Origin: Bradyrhizobium sp. AZCC 2262
GTDB taxonomy: Bacteria > Pseudomonadota > Alphaproteobacteria > Rhizobiales > Xanthobacteraceae
DNA: 64,000 nucleotides
NCBI RefSeq assembly: GCF_036924535.1
Contig: NZ_JAZHRT010000001.1
Coordinates: forward strand, 1,922,001 to 1,986,000
Direction of reading: 5' to 3'
The stretch's first letter is position 1. Each line of letters starts with the position of its first letter. The position numbers and the translations under genes were made by a program. A model generated the notes under the pieces. That model did no database searches and had not been told where the DNA came from. It worked only from the letters and a program-made list of their open reading frames with translations. Of this stretch, positions 32,051 through 41,363 are shown piece after piece.

Positions 32051-33688
32051 TCACGCCTCGAAATTGCCGGCGCGGAAATCCATCGCAAAGGCCGGCGCTG
32101 CCTTCCACTTGATCGACTTCGGCTTGGCGGTGAAGACCGCATTCTGATGCAGCACCGTATAGGCGGGGTCTTCGCGCTCGCAGATTTCCAGCATGCGGCG
32201 GAAGGCCTTCCGGCGCGCGGGGCGGTCGGTCGAGGTTTCCAGGAATTCCGAGAGCGTATTAACCTCAGTGTTGGCGTACTCGCCGATCTGCTGCTGCTGG
32301 CCGTTCGGGCCGTGCTGCGCGACGATGGAAGAAACCGGATCGTTGAACGGCGCGGAGTTGGACCAGTCGCGCACCGCCCGCGTGTTGGAGCGCTCCATGA
32401 TCTGGGTCCAGTTCTCCTTGGTCTCGATCTGGACGTTGAGGCCAACGGCCTTCCACATCTCGACGAGGATCTGCGCGGTCGCCACCTGGTTGGTGTAGTA
32501 GTTGTTGAGCAGGCGGTACGGAATCGCGTCGCCCTTGTAGTTCGCCTGCTTGAGCAGGTCCTGCGCCAGGGCTGGATTGTATTCCGGAACCGTCCAGTCG
32601 GCCTGGAACATGTCGGCGTAATATTCCCACTGCAGGCCACGCGGCACACGCGTGCGTCCGGACCAAAGGCTGTCGACGATCGCCTGCCGGTCGATCGCAT
32701 GCGTGAAGGCGCGGCGCACCAGCGGATTGGCGAGCTGCGGATGATTTTTGTCAAACACGGTCAGGCGGTGGTTGAGGATCGTGCCGCCCTGAACCTCGAA
32801 GGCGGCATTCTTCTCGATGCCGGCAATCTGATCCGGCGGAATATCGCAGGCGAACTGATAGTCGCCGGTAATGAGCCCGTTGACGCGGCTTGAGACTTCC
32901 GGAACCTCGACGAACCGGATGCGCTTCAGCGGCGGCCGTCCGCCCCAGTATTCGTCGTGGGCCTCCAGCGTCAGCGATACGTCAGGTCTGAACTCGACAA
33001 CCTTGTAAGGACCGGTCGTGATCGGCTTGCGCGCCCAGTCGAGATAGCTCGCGGCTTCTTCCCAACCGCGGCGGCTCAGGATGTCGGAGCCGTAACGGGA
33101 CAGGCGGCCTTCCAGCGTAACGTCCGGCGTCGCATTGACGAAGCGCACCGTGTATTTGTCCACGGCGTCGACGCGTATGAGATCCGGCCAGATGCGGCGG
33201 GCCGCGGCAGAGACCTCAGGCGGCAGTTCCTTGCCCGGGCGGGGCGTCGGGATCTGTTCGAACGCCTTGATTGTCGTGCGGTTCTTGGCTTCGGTGCTGC
33301 CGAACATGCGCTCGCGGCCGAAGCTGAACACAACGTCCTCGGCCGTCATCTCATCGCCATTGTGAAACTTCACGCCCGGACGCAGTTTCAATTCGACGGT
33401 CTGGTCGTCGATGCGGCGCCATTCGGTGGCGAGGCCGGGAACGGTCTCCAGGCTGCCGCGCCAGTTCTTTCCGATCAGCGCCTCCCACAGCGAGGAGAAG
33501 AACACGCGCTCCCCGACGTTGGACTGTTCGCGCAGCACATCGAGCGTGTTCGAGTTGGTGACCTTCTGCACCGCGATCGTGATCGCCGGCCTGTTGTCGG
33601 CCTGTCCGATCGCAAAGCGTGGCAGCAACAGCGTGCCGGCTGCGGCGGCGCCGAGGCCGACGATCGAGCGGCGGGAGGGGCGTATCAT
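32051..33688 (-). CDS. Extracellular solute-binding protein family 5 (peptide/opine/nickel type), Tat signal
   Basis: The 545-residue precursor starts MIRPSRRSIVGLGAAAAGTL, a twin-arginine signal (SRRSIVG) with a hydrophobic core and probable cleavage after AIGQA. The mature part has the SBP_bac_5 signature in VELKLRPGVKFHNGDEMTAE and DVVFSFGRERMF. GAAGGA stands before ATG 33688. Tat export implies folding in the cytoplasm or a cofactor, unusual but not rare in rhizobia. Which ligand it binds cannot be read, but the neighbours (isomerase/epimerase and phosphodiesterase) point to a sugar-containing phosphorylated compound rather than a plain peptide. Confidence 0.93.
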   Translation of the reverse strand: MIRPSRRSIVGLGAAAAGTLLLPRFAIGQADNRPAITIAVQKVTNSNTLDVLREQSNVGERVFFSSLWEALIGKNWRGSLETVPGLATEWRRIDDQTVELKLRPGVKFHNGDEMTAEDVVFSFGRERMFGSTEAKNRTTIKAFEQIPTPRPGKELPPEVSAAARRIWPDLIRVDAVDKYTVRFVNATPDVTLEGRLSRYGSDILSRRGWEEAASYLDWARKPITTGPYKVVEFRPDVSLTLEAHDEYWGGRPPLKRIRFVEVPEVSSRVNGLITGDYQFACDIPPDQIAGIEKNAAFEVQGGTILNHRLTVFDKNHPQLANPLVRRAFTHAIDRQAIVDSLWSGRTRVPRGLQWEYYADMFQADWTVPEYNPALAQDLLKQANYKGDAIPYRLLNNYYTNQVATAQILVEMWKAVGLNVQIETKENWTQIMERSNTRAVRDWSNSAPFNDPVSSIVAQHGPNGQQQQIGEYANTEVNTLSEFLETSTDRPARRKAFRRMLEICEREDPAYTVLHQNAVFTAKPKSIKWKAAPAFAMDFRAGNFEA

Positions 33689-33798
33689 GGACTTTTCCTT
33701 CTCAGACAAAGCGAGCGGATGTTCCGCGCACGAGACCCCTGGCCTGATGGTGGCAGGGTTGAACCGGATGCAACGCGCCCAGCCGCGCGGCCATTGCG

Positions 33799-34626
33799 TC
33801 AGACCACGAGTCCCAGCGCTTCGAGATGCGTCGCGCCTGCGCGGATGTTGGTCTGGTCCTTCACCTCAATGATCAGGCGCGGACGGGATGTAAGACGGCC
33901 CAGCGCGCGAAACACCGCCGGCCAGCCGACGTTGCCCTCGCCGGGAAGCCAGTGCCGGTCCGCATAGCCATCGGTGTCCTGCAGATGGACATGGGCAAGC
34001 GCGTCGCCGGCGGCATCGACGTAGAAATCGGCCGGCGGGGCGCCGGTGGAGCCGTGGGCGTAGTTTGCGTGGCCGGTATCCAGCGAGACGCGCACGGCCG
34101 GACTTGCGAAACTGTTCGCAAGCTGCACGCGATCCATTGGATCCTTATCCTCGATGTTTTCAATGACGAGTTCGCAGCCGATGCCTTCGGCGCGTTTCAC
34201 AACATCCCCGAGCGTCGCGTGGACCCGCTCGATGACGCGGGCGCGGGCGCCGGGATTGACATCGAGATTGTTGTAATCCCAGGTCGTGTAGGGCGAATGG
34301 ATGACCATCTGTGTTGCGCCGAGAGCCTCGCAAACCTCGAGCCCCTGAAGCAAACGCCTGGTGACGACCGCGCGGATAAGCGGATCCTGGCTGTCGATCT
34401 TGAAGCCCCAGAAGGGCCCGTGAATGCCAAGCCGACCCTCATAGCCATCAAGAAGTCTGCGGATCATCTCAACCCGTGCGCGCCAGTCGCCATCGAGCGT
34501 CTCCGCCTCGAAGAAATCCTGGATCTCGAGGTCGCGCTGGCGTTCGAGAATCCAGCCGCGGTGCAACGCGAGGGTGGTGCTGGTCAACGCCGCGCCAACT
34601 ACCGGGAGATCGGACGAGGCGGGCAT
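33799..34626 (-). CDS. Sugar phosphate isomerase/epimerase family TIM barrel
   Basis: The 275-residue protein belongs to the xylose isomerase-like TIM barrels: LEIQDFFEAETL, GIHGPFWGFKID, MVIHSPYTTWDYNN, ELVIENIEDKDP, VSLDTGHANYAHG and AHVHLQDTDGYADRHWLPGE hold the metal-binding Glu, Asp and His residues in the usual order. ATG 34626 with GGAG seven bases ahead is preferred to the upstream 34677. It is the first gene of the operon that encodes the ABC importer, so it may isomerise or epimerise the imported sugar moiety. Confidence 0.87.
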   Translation of the reverse strand: MPASSDLPVVGAALTSTTLALHRGWILERQRDLEIQDFFEAETLDGDWRARVEMIRRLLDGYEGRLGIHGPFWGFKIDSQDPLIRAVVTRRLLQGLEVCEALGATQMVIHSPYTTWDYNNLDVNPGARARVIERVHATLGDVVKRAEGIGCELVIENIEDKDPMDRVQLANSFASPAVRVSLDTGHANYAHGSTGAPPADFYVDAAGDALAHVHLQDTDGYADRHWLPGEGNVGWPAVFRALGRLTSRPRLIIEVKDQTNIRAGATHLEALGLVV

Positions 34627-35282
34627 CGTAAACTCCAGAGCGCGCAATCTGCTGTCAATATCACCGGCTATAAGCAAAGCATGACGGGCGCATGACTAGA
34701 TGCCGCTCCCGGTCTTCCGACTGGGCATATGAGCTGGTTTTCAACAATGTGCCGTCGTACTTCGCGTCGCCGAACGGCGAGCGGGTGGGGGTCCCCCGAG
34801 CGCAAGGGCTTTATCGGCAGCCCTGCTGGATCACGAAGATTCTCCGTAGAGCCTCGTCCGACAGGCTTCCTCCATGGTCTTCTCCGCCACGTCCACTGAA
34901 ACGGCCGCCGTCTGCTCGGCGACGATGCGGTCGGATGACCGCTCGCGGCAGTGGACGATATGTCTGGTTTGAATGTTCGTGCTCGCTGAGCATACTGCCG
35001 GTGCGCGGACAGCTTTGCTCGATTGCCGAAAATCGCAATGCCGCACCAGTTCCTTACATGAGCTACGCCGCGGGCATCATGTTTCAAGCATCAAACCGAC
35101 ACAGGTTTGCCTTGCAAGAGGTCGGATTTCTGCCGCGCGCTCGGGCTAACGGTTCTCGACATTGTCGACCCTCTCGCATCGTTATCGGGTGAAACGTTCC
35201 AAACATCCGGACGATATCGCGTGAGACACCAACGACGTGAGAGAGCGTCGCCGGTGTAACGGCGAATCCGCAGGCGGCCCCA
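34627..35282. other. Intergenic region between transporter operon and T2SS operon; no gene supported
   Basis: Over 650 bases separate the two divergent operons. Several frames are open on both strands but none has a ribosome binding site together with a recognisable protein. One minus-strand frame (34831 to about 34950) ending AEKTMEEACRTRLYGESS looks protein-like and may be a decayed fragment. Promoters for both operons should lie here. Confidence 0.45.
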
Positions 35283-36491
35283 ATGCCACAGTTCCGCTAT
35301 CGCGCTGTTACGCATGCAGGAGAAATCGTCGTCGGCGAAGTCGATGCGTCATCGCGCGAGGAGGTGGTGCGGCGCATCGAGTATCTGGGACACCTGACAA
35401 TTGATGCCGAGATCGCGGCGACGGGAATCCTCAATCGCGGTCACCGGAGTATTGGGAAGTTACCGCGATCCCGCGACGTTTCGATTTTTCTGCGACAGCT
35501 GTCGCTGCTGATCGGCGCCGGACTAACGCTCGAAGCGGCGCTCCAGACGCTCGGCGACGACGCCAGCAAGGGTCTTGCGGGCTTCGCCAACGGGTTGCGA
35601 GCATCGATTTCCGCGGGCGAGAGCTTCGCGGAGGCCCTGGAACGCCATCCTTCGATCATCGATCCCACCTATGTCGCCATGGTGCGGGTGGGCGAGGCGT
35701 CGGGCAAGCTCGAAGCAGTGTTGCGCGCGATCGTCGAAGACCGGACGCGCCGGGAGCTGATGACCGATCGGATCAACTCGGCGATCCGCTATCCCCTGTT
35801 TCTGATCGGTACCGCCGCGGCCATCCTTCTGTTTTTTCTGATCTATGTCGTCCCGCAATTCGAACCGGTGTTCAAAGACCTCGGCGGGCGTCTCAATTCG
35901 GGCGCGGCGTTGATCGTAGCCGCCTCCATTTGGCTGCGCACCAACGTCGATCTGTCTCTGGGGATCTGTCTGTCGTTGGTCCTCTGCGCCTGGCTGGGGT
36001 TCAGCCGGCGCGAATGGCGGGCGCGGATCGTCGCCGCCATCGCAAGGTTTCCGGGAGTTTCCGGTCCGATGGGTGACCGGCGTACCGCGCGCATCGTCGG
36101 AACGCTCGGCCTTCTGCTCGAAAATGGTGTGGCGCTTCCGACCGCGCTGAAAATCCTGCGCGATGTCGTGACCGAGCCGGACTACGTCGCCGCGGTCGAC
36201 CGTGTGCACGAGCAGGTACGAAATGGCAGGCGTTTCGCCGACGCGTTGGCGGAAACGAATCTGCTTCCGCCGCTTGCGGTAAGAATGCTCAGGGTCGGGG
36301 ACGATGTCGGCGATCTGGCTTCCATCGTGCGTCAGGCGTCGCAATTCTATGAACACAAGCTCGGTCTGAGCCTCGACCGTCTGATGGGAGCGATAGGACC
36401 TGCCACGATTATTGTTGTCAGTGTCGTCATCGGCACGTTGATCGTATCGATCATGAGCGCGCTGCTGAGCATCACGGAGCTGGCGCAATGA
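35283..36491 (+). CDS. gspF: Type II secretion system inner membrane platform protein GspF
   Basis: The 402-residue protein begins MPQFRYRAVTHAGEIVVGEV and contains two copies of the GspF domain (about 55-180 and 260-385). The first has FLRQLSLLIGAGLTLEAALQ, the second RIVGTLGLLLENGVALPTAL with GNGRRFADAL-like features. There are three membrane segments, including LFLIGTAAAILLFFLIYVVP and TIIVVSVVIGTLIVSIMSAL at the end. GspF couples the ATPase GspE to the pseudopilus platform. First gene of the T2SS operon; its stop overlaps gspH by ATGA. Confidence 0.95.
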   Translation: MPQFRYRAVTHAGEIVVGEVDASSREEVVRRIEYLGHLTIDAEIAATGILNRGHRSIGKLPRSRDVSIFLRQLSLLIGAGLTLEAALQTLGDDASKGLAGFANGLRASISAGESFAEALERHPSIIDPTYVAMVRVGEASGKLEAVLRAIVEDRTRRELMTDRINSAIRYPLFLIGTAAAILLFFLIYVVPQFEPVFKDLGGRLNSGAALIVAASIWLRTNVDLSLGICLSLVLCAWLGFSRREWRARIVAAIARFPGVSGPMGDRRTARIVGTLGLLLENGVALPTALKILRDVVTEPDYVAAVDRVHEQVRNGRRFADALAETNLLPPLAVRMLRVGDDVGDLASIVRQASQFYEHKLGLSLDRLMGAIGPATIIVVSVVIGTLIVSIMSALLSITELAQ

Positions 36492-36976
36492 GCAGGATAA
36501 TGGCGAAGGAGCGGGTTCCGCCGCCCATGCCTCGAACGCGAACCACAGATCGGCGCGCCGGATTCACCCTGATCGAGGTGGTGGCCGTCATGCTTATCAT
36601 TGCCCTGGTCGCATCGCTTGCGGTCACGACGATCCCCGGCACGGGACGCGGCCGGCTGAAGGCGCTCACGCTTGAAACCGCTGCGCTGCTTCGGCGCGAG
36701 CGGCTTGGCGCAGTCATGACGGGGCGAGAACGCCAGGTGTCGATCGATGGCGAGAAACGCGTTCTGGTCGGCGACGGCGGCGATGTCGTCGCGGTTCCGC
36801 GCGACGTCGTGCTCGACATTCTCGGTATCGACGCCTTGTGGTCGGGGCGCCAGGCTGTCGTGCGATTCCATCCGGATGGGGCGTCGACCGGAGCGGTGCT
36901 GAAACTATCGCGTGAAAAGGCCGAATATGAAATTCGCGTCAATTGGTACACCGGCGGCGTCGCGATTGCGCCGTGA
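36488..36976 (+). CDS. gspH: Type II secretion minor pseudopilin GspH
   Basis: The 162-residue protein has a basic leader followed by the prepilin cleavage and helix motif DRRAGFTLIEVVAVMLIIAL, with Glu at +5. The mature body is short and beta-rich (RERLGAVMTGRERQVSIDGE; DALWSGRQAVVRFHPDG), as in GspH. It would be cleaved by the prepilin peptidase encoded at 43860. It overlaps gspF upstream and gspI downstream. Confidence 0.85.
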   Translation: MSRIMAKERVPPPMPRTRTTDRRAGFTLIEVVAVMLIIALVASLAVTTIPGTGRGRLKALTLETAALLRRERLGAVMTGRERQVSIDGEKRVLVGDGGDVVAVPRDVVLDILGIDALWSGRQAVVRFHPDGASTGAVLKLSREKAEYEIRVNWYTGGVAIAP

Positions 36977-37361
36977 CGGCCGCAAAAGGCAGGCAGGATT
37001 TACGCTGCTCGAGGCTCTCGTTGCTTTGGCGCTGATTCTAGCGTTTGCAGCAGTGCTTGGTCCGCATTTGTCGCAGGCGCGCCGCATCATGCACCATGCC
37101 GAAGGCCGCGTGGCCGCGCAAGTCCTGCTGCGCTCGCTGCTCGACGCTCCATTCGATCGCTCCGGTCTGGCAAACGCTTCGCGGAAGGGCGAGGCGAGCG
37201 AGTTACGATGGCGCATCGCCGCGGAACCGGTGCTTGCCGCTGCGCCCGGCGCGCCGGATCAGCCGAGATGGCTGCCATATCGCGTGACCGCGAGCGTAGC
37301 GTGGGGCTCCGATCAGGTCATTGCCGCCGAAACGATACGGTTAGGCAGGCCGGAGCCATGA
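36927..37361 (+). CDS. gspI: Type II secretion minor pseudopilin GspI
   Basis: From ATG 36927 (preceded by AAAAGG) the protein has a basic leader and cleavage motif KRQAGFTLLEALVALALILA, then a short globular domain with ARRIMHHAEGRVAAQVLLRS. The 144-residue size and order fit GspI, which with J and K forms the tip of the pseudopilus. The frame overlaps gspH by 50 bases. An in-frame GTG at 36912 is an alternative start. Confidence 0.85.
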   Translation: MKFASIGTPAASRLRRDGRKRQAGFTLLEALVALALILAFAAVLGPHLSQARRIMHHAEGRVAAQVLLRSLLDAPFDRSGLANASRKGEASELRWRIAAEPVLAAAPGAPDQPRWLPYRVTASVAWGSDQVIAAETIRLGRPEP

Positions 37362-38110
37362 AGATGCAGAACGGACGGGCGCGTCTCGGATGTGACGGCT
37401 TCACCCTGGTCGAGGTTCTCGCCGCACTCGCGATCGCCTCCGTGATCATCATGGCGAGCGCCGCGCTGATCCGCAACGTCGCTCTCTTCTTCGACCGCGG
37501 AACGCGGGGTGTGACCGAAGCGGAGCGCCTGATGCTGGCTGTCGAACGTCTGGCTGGCGATTTCGGCTCGGCCCGTTTCGCTTGGCGACGAACGGAGGAC
37601 GGCGCCGCCGCTGCCTTTGCTGCCGAACAGGCCGGCAGCGAACGGCCGGCGAGCGTTGTCTTTGTCGGGGCAGGGCGCGCTGCTTCGACGGCGCGCGTTG
37701 ACGACGACCTTATCAGCCTGACCGTCGAAGAGGACGGTGAGGTCAGGCGCCTGGTCAGACGTCGCGCGACATGGCCCGGACCGCGCGCCCGCTTCGAAGA
37801 TGTGACGCCGCAAGACCCGGTCGTGCTGATCGAGGGTAAAGTAGACATCTCATTCGTGTTCGGACGCGTCACGCCGGATGGAGCGCTTGCGTGGTACGCG
37901 AGCTGGGCCGGCGAGCGCGTGCTGCCACGTTATGTACGGTTGATGTTGCGGGACCGGGCCACCGGCGCCGATCTGCTCGGCGAAGCCGATTTCATGATTC
38001 GCGCCAATGCTCCCGCTGCCTGCGGGCGCGCCGACGCGGCTCTCGCGTGCCTGTCTGCCGCACCGCCGGCCCAGACCGACACATCCGAGACGGAAAGGCT
38101 CACGCGATGA
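37358..38110 (+). CDS. gspJ: Type II secretion minor pseudopilin GspJ
   Basis: The 250-residue product has the prepilin motif LGCDGFTLVEVLAALAIASV with Glu at +5, followed by a long C-terminal domain rich in beta structure (GEVRRLVRRRATWPGPRAR; VDISFVFGRVTPDGALAWY), typical of GspJ. It shares ATGA overlaps with both gspI and gspK. Cysteines 17 residues apart near the C-terminus (CGRADAALAC) could form a disulphide. Confidence 0.87.
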   Translation: MKMQNGRARLGCDGFTLVEVLAALAIASVIIMASAALIRNVALFFDRGTRGVTEAERLMLAVERLAGDFGSARFAWRRTEDGAAAAFAAEQAGSERPASVVFVGAGRAASTARVDDDLISLTVEEDGEVRRLVRRRATWPGPRARFEDVTPQDPVVLIEGKVDISFVFGRVTPDGALAWYASWAGERVLPRYVRLMLRDRATGADLLGEADFMIRANAPAACGRADAALACLSAAPPAQTDTSETERLTR

Positions 38111-38988
38111 AACGCAGCGATCCGCGTCGCGGAGTAATCCTGGTGACCGTACTGTGGTCGATCGCGTTGCTGTCGGCGCTGGCGATGGCGGCGTCCGTCA
38201 CCTTTCGGGGATATGCGGGTGTGATGGCGGTCGAGCGCGATCGCGTGCAAGCCGACGCGCTGTTGTCGGCAGGGCTTGAGACGGCGGCCGGCATCGTCGA
38301 CGCCTTGGGCGATGCGCCGCTCATGGATATCGAGACACGGGTCAACCTTGCCACCGGTTCAGCACGCCTGCGCCTCAGTGACGAAGGCGGCCACATCGAC
38401 ATTGGAAAAGCGCCTGCCATCGTTCTCGCTGCGCTGTTGCGTTCCGTCGGCGCTCCGGAAGCGGCGGCGAACGATGTCGCCCAGCGCATCGTTGAACGGC
38501 GCTATCCCCGCAATGCGGCGCGCGGCGATCCTGCGCTTCGTTCGGCCAATGGCAGGACCAGGGCGCCCGCAACGGGCCAGCCATTTTCCGACGTACGGCA
38601 ACTTCAATTCATTCCCGGCATGATGTCGGAGTGGCTAGCCGCTATTGAACCGCTGACCACCGTGTTCGGCAGCGAAATCGTGAATCCGCTCACCGCGCCG
38701 CAGCGCGTTATCGCAGCACTTCCCGGAGTTGATAAGGGTCAGGTTGACGCATTCCTCAGGGAGCGCCGCAGCTTTCCGGCGGACGCCGATCGGCTGGTGC
38801 GGACGGTCGGAGCGGCGCAGCAATATCTGGCGGTCAAGCCGCAACGCGTTGCTTCGATAGAATTGATGGCCGAACTGGCGAACGGCTATGCCGTCGCCGC
38901 CCGGTCGGTGATCGTTATCCTGCCGCAGGATAGCCAACCTTATCGCGTACTTGTTTGGACCCCGGTGCCATCCCCCAGGCTCCTTTAG
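38107..38988 (+). CDS. gspK: Type II secretion minor pseudopilin GspK
   Basis: The 293-residue protein has the GspK type of N-terminus, DPRRGVILVTVLWSIALLSA, without Glu at +5, which marks the tip pseudopilin. A large alpha-helical domain follows with ERRYPRNAARGDPALRSANG and FSDVRQLQFIPGMMSEWL, then a helix-hairpin-helix-like end. GspK caps the pseudopilus and limits its length. ATG 38107 overlaps the gspJ stop. Confidence 0.88.
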   Translation: MKRSDPRRGVILVTVLWSIALLSALAMAASVTFRGYAGVMAVERDRVQADALLSAGLETAAGIVDALGDAPLMDIETRVNLATGSARLRLSDEGGHIDIGKAPAIVLAALLRSVGAPEAAANDVAQRIVERRYPRNAARGDPALRSANGRTRAPATGQPFSDVRQLQFIPGMMSEWLAAIEPLTTVFGSEIVNPLTAPQRVIAALPGVDKGQVDAFLRERRSFPADADRLVRTVGAAQQYLAVKPQRVASIELMAELANGYAVAARSVIVILPQDSQPYRVLVWTPVPSPRLL

Positions 38989-39019
38989 GGGGATCGTCCG
39001 AAAGCGCAAAGGCAGAGTC

Positions 39020-40117
39020 ATGCGTATCGGCGCGATCTTGAGACGATGGATCGAAATCCTGGCGGCCTTGTACCTGGCCTGGCGTGAGAGCCGGCGTGAA
39101 CTTCGCTCGCTGGTCGTGACGCCCGGGAACGGGCATGTCGTCGTTCGGCACGCGAAGCCTGCGCGCGACGCGATGCTGCGGGACGCTCACGCGGGGGACA
39201 TTGTCGCGACCTTGCGCCCCGGAGCGGAGGTCTCGGCGGATCTGTCGCGCGCGGCGCATGCCAGTTTTGTCGTCCTCGAATTTCCCGCCGACAAGGTCGT
39301 GATGCGGCGTATTACCGTGCCGGCACAGGCGCGCAAGTTCCTGTCCGGGGTCATCCGCAACCAGATCGAGCGCTTGTCGCCCTGGCCCGCCAATGGCGTG
39401 GTGTATGGATTTGCGGCTGAAGCGGGCGCGGGAGATGCCGCTGTTGTCGAGGTGCGCATTCTCATGGCTGCGCGCGCCGATGTCGATGCGGCGCGACAGG
39501 ACCTGGCCGCGCTCGGCCTGCCGGTCGATCGCATCGTGGCGCGCGGCTCCGATACCGAAGCCGCGGACGAGACCGCCGGCTCGGTGACCTTGTGGTCGCG
39601 GCTTGCGGATACCTCGCCTGAAAGGCATGGCAGCTTGGTCCGGGCAATCGGTATCGGAATTGCTGCCTCGGTAACCGTGAGTCTGCTTCTCGGCTCATGG
39701 GCGCTACTGTCGGCCGCAGCCATTCGAGATGAAAGCGAGGAGGTCGCGGCCCGCTCCAGGGTTCTGCAGCGACAGGTTCAAACCCGCCGCACGGCCGCTT
39801 CAGCGGCATCGATCCCACCGGCAGAACGGGCGTGGCTGCTAAAGGAAACATCCATATCGAGCGTGATCCTGATCGAGGCACTGTCCCGGGCTTTGCCGGA
39901 TTCGGCCTACGTCAGCGAAATTCGTCTGGAAAAGGAAAGCCTGCGGATCATGGGGCTCGCCGGCGACGCTCCGGCGTTGCTCGCGCCGCTTGAGCGATCC
40001 GACCATTTTACCGATGTGCATTTCTTCGCGCCGACGGCGCGAGGGCCGGACGGCAAACTCTTCAGGTTTTCCATCGAGGCACATGTCGAACCCCGCATCA
40101 AAATCGGGGAGCAATGA
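39020..40117 (+). CDS. gspL: Type II secretion assembly protein GspL
   Basis: The 365-residue protein has a cytoplasmic actin-like N-terminal part (about 1-205), one membrane segment (GIGIAASVTVSLLLGSWALL, about 212-232) and a periplasmic ferredoxin-like domain (SVILIEALSRALPDSAYVSE). This is the bitopic layout of GspL, which recruits GspE to the inner membrane and pairs with GspM. GGCAGAG lies before ATG 39020. A gap of 31 bases separates it from gspK. Confidence 0.88.
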   Translation: MRIGAILRRWIEILAALYLAWRESRRELRSLVVTPGNGHVVVRHAKPARDAMLRDAHAGDIVATLRPGAEVSADLSRAAHASFVVLEFPADKVVMRRITVPAQARKFLSGVIRNQIERLSPWPANGVVYGFAAEAGAGDAAVVEVRILMAARADVDAARQDLAALGLPVDRIVARGSDTEAADETAGSVTLWSRLADTSPERHGSLVRAIGIGIAASVTVSLLLGSWALLSAAAIRDESEEVAARSRVLQRQVQTRRTAASAASIPPAERAWLLKETSISSVILIEALSRALPDSAYVSEIRLEKESLRIMGLAGDAPALLAPLERSDHFTDVHFFAPTARGPDGKLFRFSIEAHVEPRIKIGEQ

Positions 40118-40118
40118 G

Positions 40119-40661
40119 ATGCCGAAGCTCGACCGTGAGCAGGCCCTCTCCGTCGCGGCTCTGGCGCTGCTGCTATTGCTGTGCGTGAGTGTGGTGGGGT
40201 TGTTGCTTCAGGCGCGCGCGGATGCTGTGCGGGAAGCTTCTGAACGGCGCGAGATACTCGCGCGCCTCGAAGCCAAGCTGCGGACAGTATCAAGCCGGCC
40301 CACCGCAGCGGCGCCACCCGCTGCATTTCTCGATGCATCGACCCAAGGCCTCGCGAGCGCGCAGTTGCAGTCATATCTGGCGCAATTGGCCGACGATCAG
40401 CGCGCCAGCCTTGTTTCATCGGGGGGAGAAGCCGGCAAGCGCGACGATGCGCCCGATACGATTCGCCTTCAGGCCACGCTCGATATGAATTTGAAGGCGT
40501 TGCGGGCGTTTCTGTATCAACTCGAAAGCGGAACGCCGTATGTATTCGTGGACGCGCTGACGGTGCAGCCGGCCGGCGCTACGGCCGGTAGAGCCGTCGA
40601 AGATCCCTTGTTGCGGATCACGCTGAGCTTGCGCGCGCTTTGGCGACGAGGGACGCCATGA
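40119..40661 (+). CDS. gspM: Type II secretion assembly protein GspM
   Basis: The 180-residue protein has a short cytoplasmic N-terminus, one membrane helix (ALSVAALALLLLLCVSVVGLL), a coiled-coil part (EASERREILARLEAKLRTV) and a periplasmic ferredoxin-like domain (DTIRLQATLDMNLKALRAFLY), the classical GspM layout. ATG 40119 begins one base after the gspL stop. It should form the inner membrane complex with GspL and GspF. Confidence 0.85.
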   Translation: MPKLDREQALSVAALALLLLLCVSVVGLLLQARADAVREASERREILARLEAKLRTVSSRPTAAAPPAAFLDASTQGLASAQLQSYLAQLADDQRASLVSSGGEAGKRDDAPDTIRLQATLDMNLKALRAFLYQLESGTPYVFVDALTVQPAGATAGRAVEDPLLRITLSLRALWRRGTP

Positions 40662-41257
40662 GGGATGCTCGATTGCCGGCGGCAATTTTTGCTCTCCTGC
40701 TCTCGTCGGAGCCCGGCGCCGTCGCAATTGCCCAAGCGCAAGACCCGCCTGCTGCTGCGCCTTCCAATCCGGTGGCGGCGCAATCGCTCGACCAGCTATC
40801 AACGATACTCGATCGTCCGCTGTTTTCACCGAGCCGTCGTCCACCCGCGCCGCCGCCGGCACCTCCACCGATCGTGCAAGCTGCCGAGCCGCCCGCACCG
40901 CCACCTCCACCGCCCAACCTGGTTCTCTTCGGTGTGGTGATGGATGGCGAGGGCGCCCGCGCGGTCGTTCGCGCGGGCTCTGACAAGAAATTGGTGCGCG
41001 CACAGATCGGCGACGAGATCAATGGATGGAAGGTCAGTCAAATCGAAGGACGCAAGGTGGTGTTGTCGCTTGACGGCCGCTTCGCCACCTTCACGCTCTT
41101 CAGCGATGATCGCGGGAAATCCGAGTCTGCCGGAGGGCCAGCGCCAGCAGGCGAACCGAAAAATTTGCAGCGACAGATTCAGGCACAGCAAACCTCACCG
41201 CAGGCTGCAGTACCACAACCTGGTCAGCCGAAAAAACGTCGTCGGTCCAGAGAATAA
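40658..41257 (+). CDS. GspC/GspN-like type II secretion protein (HR domain)
   Basis: The 199-residue protein has a signal-like N-terminus (LPAAIFALLLSSEPGAVAIA), a DQLSTILDRPLFSPSRRPP segment, a long Pro-rich linker and a domain NLVLFGVVMDGEGARAVVRA with WKVSQIEGRKVVLSLDGRFA. The latter is the homology region of GspC and PilP that binds the secretin N0 domain. It lacks a PDZ domain, and in alphaproteobacteria such proteins are often named GspN. A basic Gln/Pro-rich tail ends in KKRRRSRE. It overlaps gspM by four bases and precedes the secretin gene. Confidence 0.78.
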   Translation: MRDARLPAAIFALLLSSEPGAVAIAQAQDPPAAAPSNPVAAQSLDQLSTILDRPLFSPSRRPPAPPPAPPPIVQAAEPPAPPPPPPNLVLFGVVMDGEGARAVVRAGSDKKLVRAQIGDEINGWKVSQIEGRKVVLSLDGRFATFTLFSDDRGKSESAGGPAPAGEPKNLQRQIQAQQTSPQAAVPQPGQPKKRRRSRE

Positions 41258-41363
41258 GCTGCGGATCACGCCGCTCGGACATAGTGTCACACACGCGGAG
41301 AAACTGCATGCCGTATCCAAAATGGTCTTAGCTTTGCCGCATATATTGCTGCGCTCGCCGTAG

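Noticed and set aside
34831..35046. Minus-strand frame ending AEKTMEEACRTRLYGESS
   Set aside because: Protein-like end but no recognisable family, no good start and no neighbours; left as possible fragment.
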